Source of the DNA: Alcanivorax sp.
GTDB lineage: Bacteria; Pseudomonadota; Gammaproteobacteria; Pseudomonadales; Alcanivoracaceae
Assembly (NCBI GenBank): GCA_022565695.1
Contig: JAIUME010000001.1
Span: forward strand, 124,001-188,000
Length of the DNA: 64,000 nt
Direction of reading: 5' to 3'
Shown here piece by piece: positions 63,934-64,000 of the stretch. Each line of letters begins with the position of its first letter. Within the stretch, counting starts at the first letter, position 1. Below the pieces are notes generated by a model. The model searched no databases, was not told the origin of the DNA, and saw only the letters and a program-made list of their open reading frames with translations. The translations under genes and the position numbers were made by a program.

Positions 63934-64000
63934 CTATTTGGACAGGCCGGAGATGAAGCTGGCTACCGCCTTGATTTCACGGTCGGACATCTTCGCGGCG
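63934..64000 (-). CDS. c-type cytochrome, C-terminal end only (c4-like)
   Basis: Only the last 21 codons lie in the window. They read AAKMSDREIKAVASFISGLS then K and stop, which matches the C-terminal helix of cytochrome c4/c5 proteins. In Pseudomonas relatives a diheme cytochrome c4 gene precedes dsbA, which supports this assignment. The heme motifs are outside the window. Confidence 0.6.
   Translation of the reverse strand, partial: AAKMSDREIKAVASFISGLSK

Overview
This 64 kb window is chromosomal DNA of a GC-rich Gammaproteobacterium. The complete recC-recB-recD set, the cytochrome c / dsbA / endonuclease-exonuclease-phosphatase neighbourhood at the right end, and the many CoA-handling genes fit an Oceanospirillales/Pseudomonadales relative such as an Alcanivorax-like organism. 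That placement is inference from gene content, not a search result. No rRNA, tRNA, CRISPR array, insertion sequence or prophage was recognised.

Layout. Positions 1-18.6 kb are housekeeping and accessory metabolism: two AraC-type regulators flanking an O-acetylhomoserine sulfhydrylase (metY), an Mpo1-like membrane protein with a WYL regulator, two crotonase-fold enzymes, a CBS protein, a Dps ferritin with an OxyR-like site upstream, an XRE regulator, a TrhA-type membrane protein, an acyl-CoA dehydrogenase, wrbA, a DUF6279-type lipoprotein, an exported unknown protein, an SLC13/ArsB-type permease and a GGACT-fold protein. At 14.6-18.6 kb lies a reactive-sulfur module. A persulfide-dioxygenase-like metallo-hydrolase is transcribed away from an ArsR/BigR-like repressor, two YeeE/YedE-type permease halves and a SulP transporter. 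The gap between them holds nested palindromes and two face-to-face sigma70 promoters.

Positions 18.7-44.4 kb are a type VI secretion system (T6SS) read leftward. All 13 core components are present (tssJ, K, L, M, A, B, C, hcp, E, F, G, clpV, vgrG) plus tagF. The cluster ends in two consecutive vgrG genes, a VasX/BTH_I2691-like effector and a DUF6708-like membrane protein that starts immediately after the effector stop codon. An unusual AT-rich 0.5 kb region lies upstream. Beyond it is a rightward gene whose C-terminus resembles VgrG-associated DUF6484/DUF3540 proteins. No PAAR protein, sigma54 activator, PpkA/PppA pair or full FHA protein is visible.

Positions 45.6-64 kb hold glutathione peroxidase, a DJ-1/PfpI protein, dgt, a lipoprotein with two HKD phospholipase D motifs, an orphan GAF-PAS-PAS histidine kinase, a HAD phosphatase, recD-recB-recC, an EEP-family hydrolase, dsbA, and the C-terminal end of a c-type cytochrome behind a strong terminator.

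The main points for a second look are the effector/DUF6708 pair with its shift to AT-rich DNA, the compact sulfur-responsive divergent promoter, the T6SS upstream region and detached DUF6484-like gene, the unexplained N-terminal half of the phospholipase D lipoprotein, and a recurring pattern of 10-17 bp tandem duplications at gene ends and in intergenic DNA.
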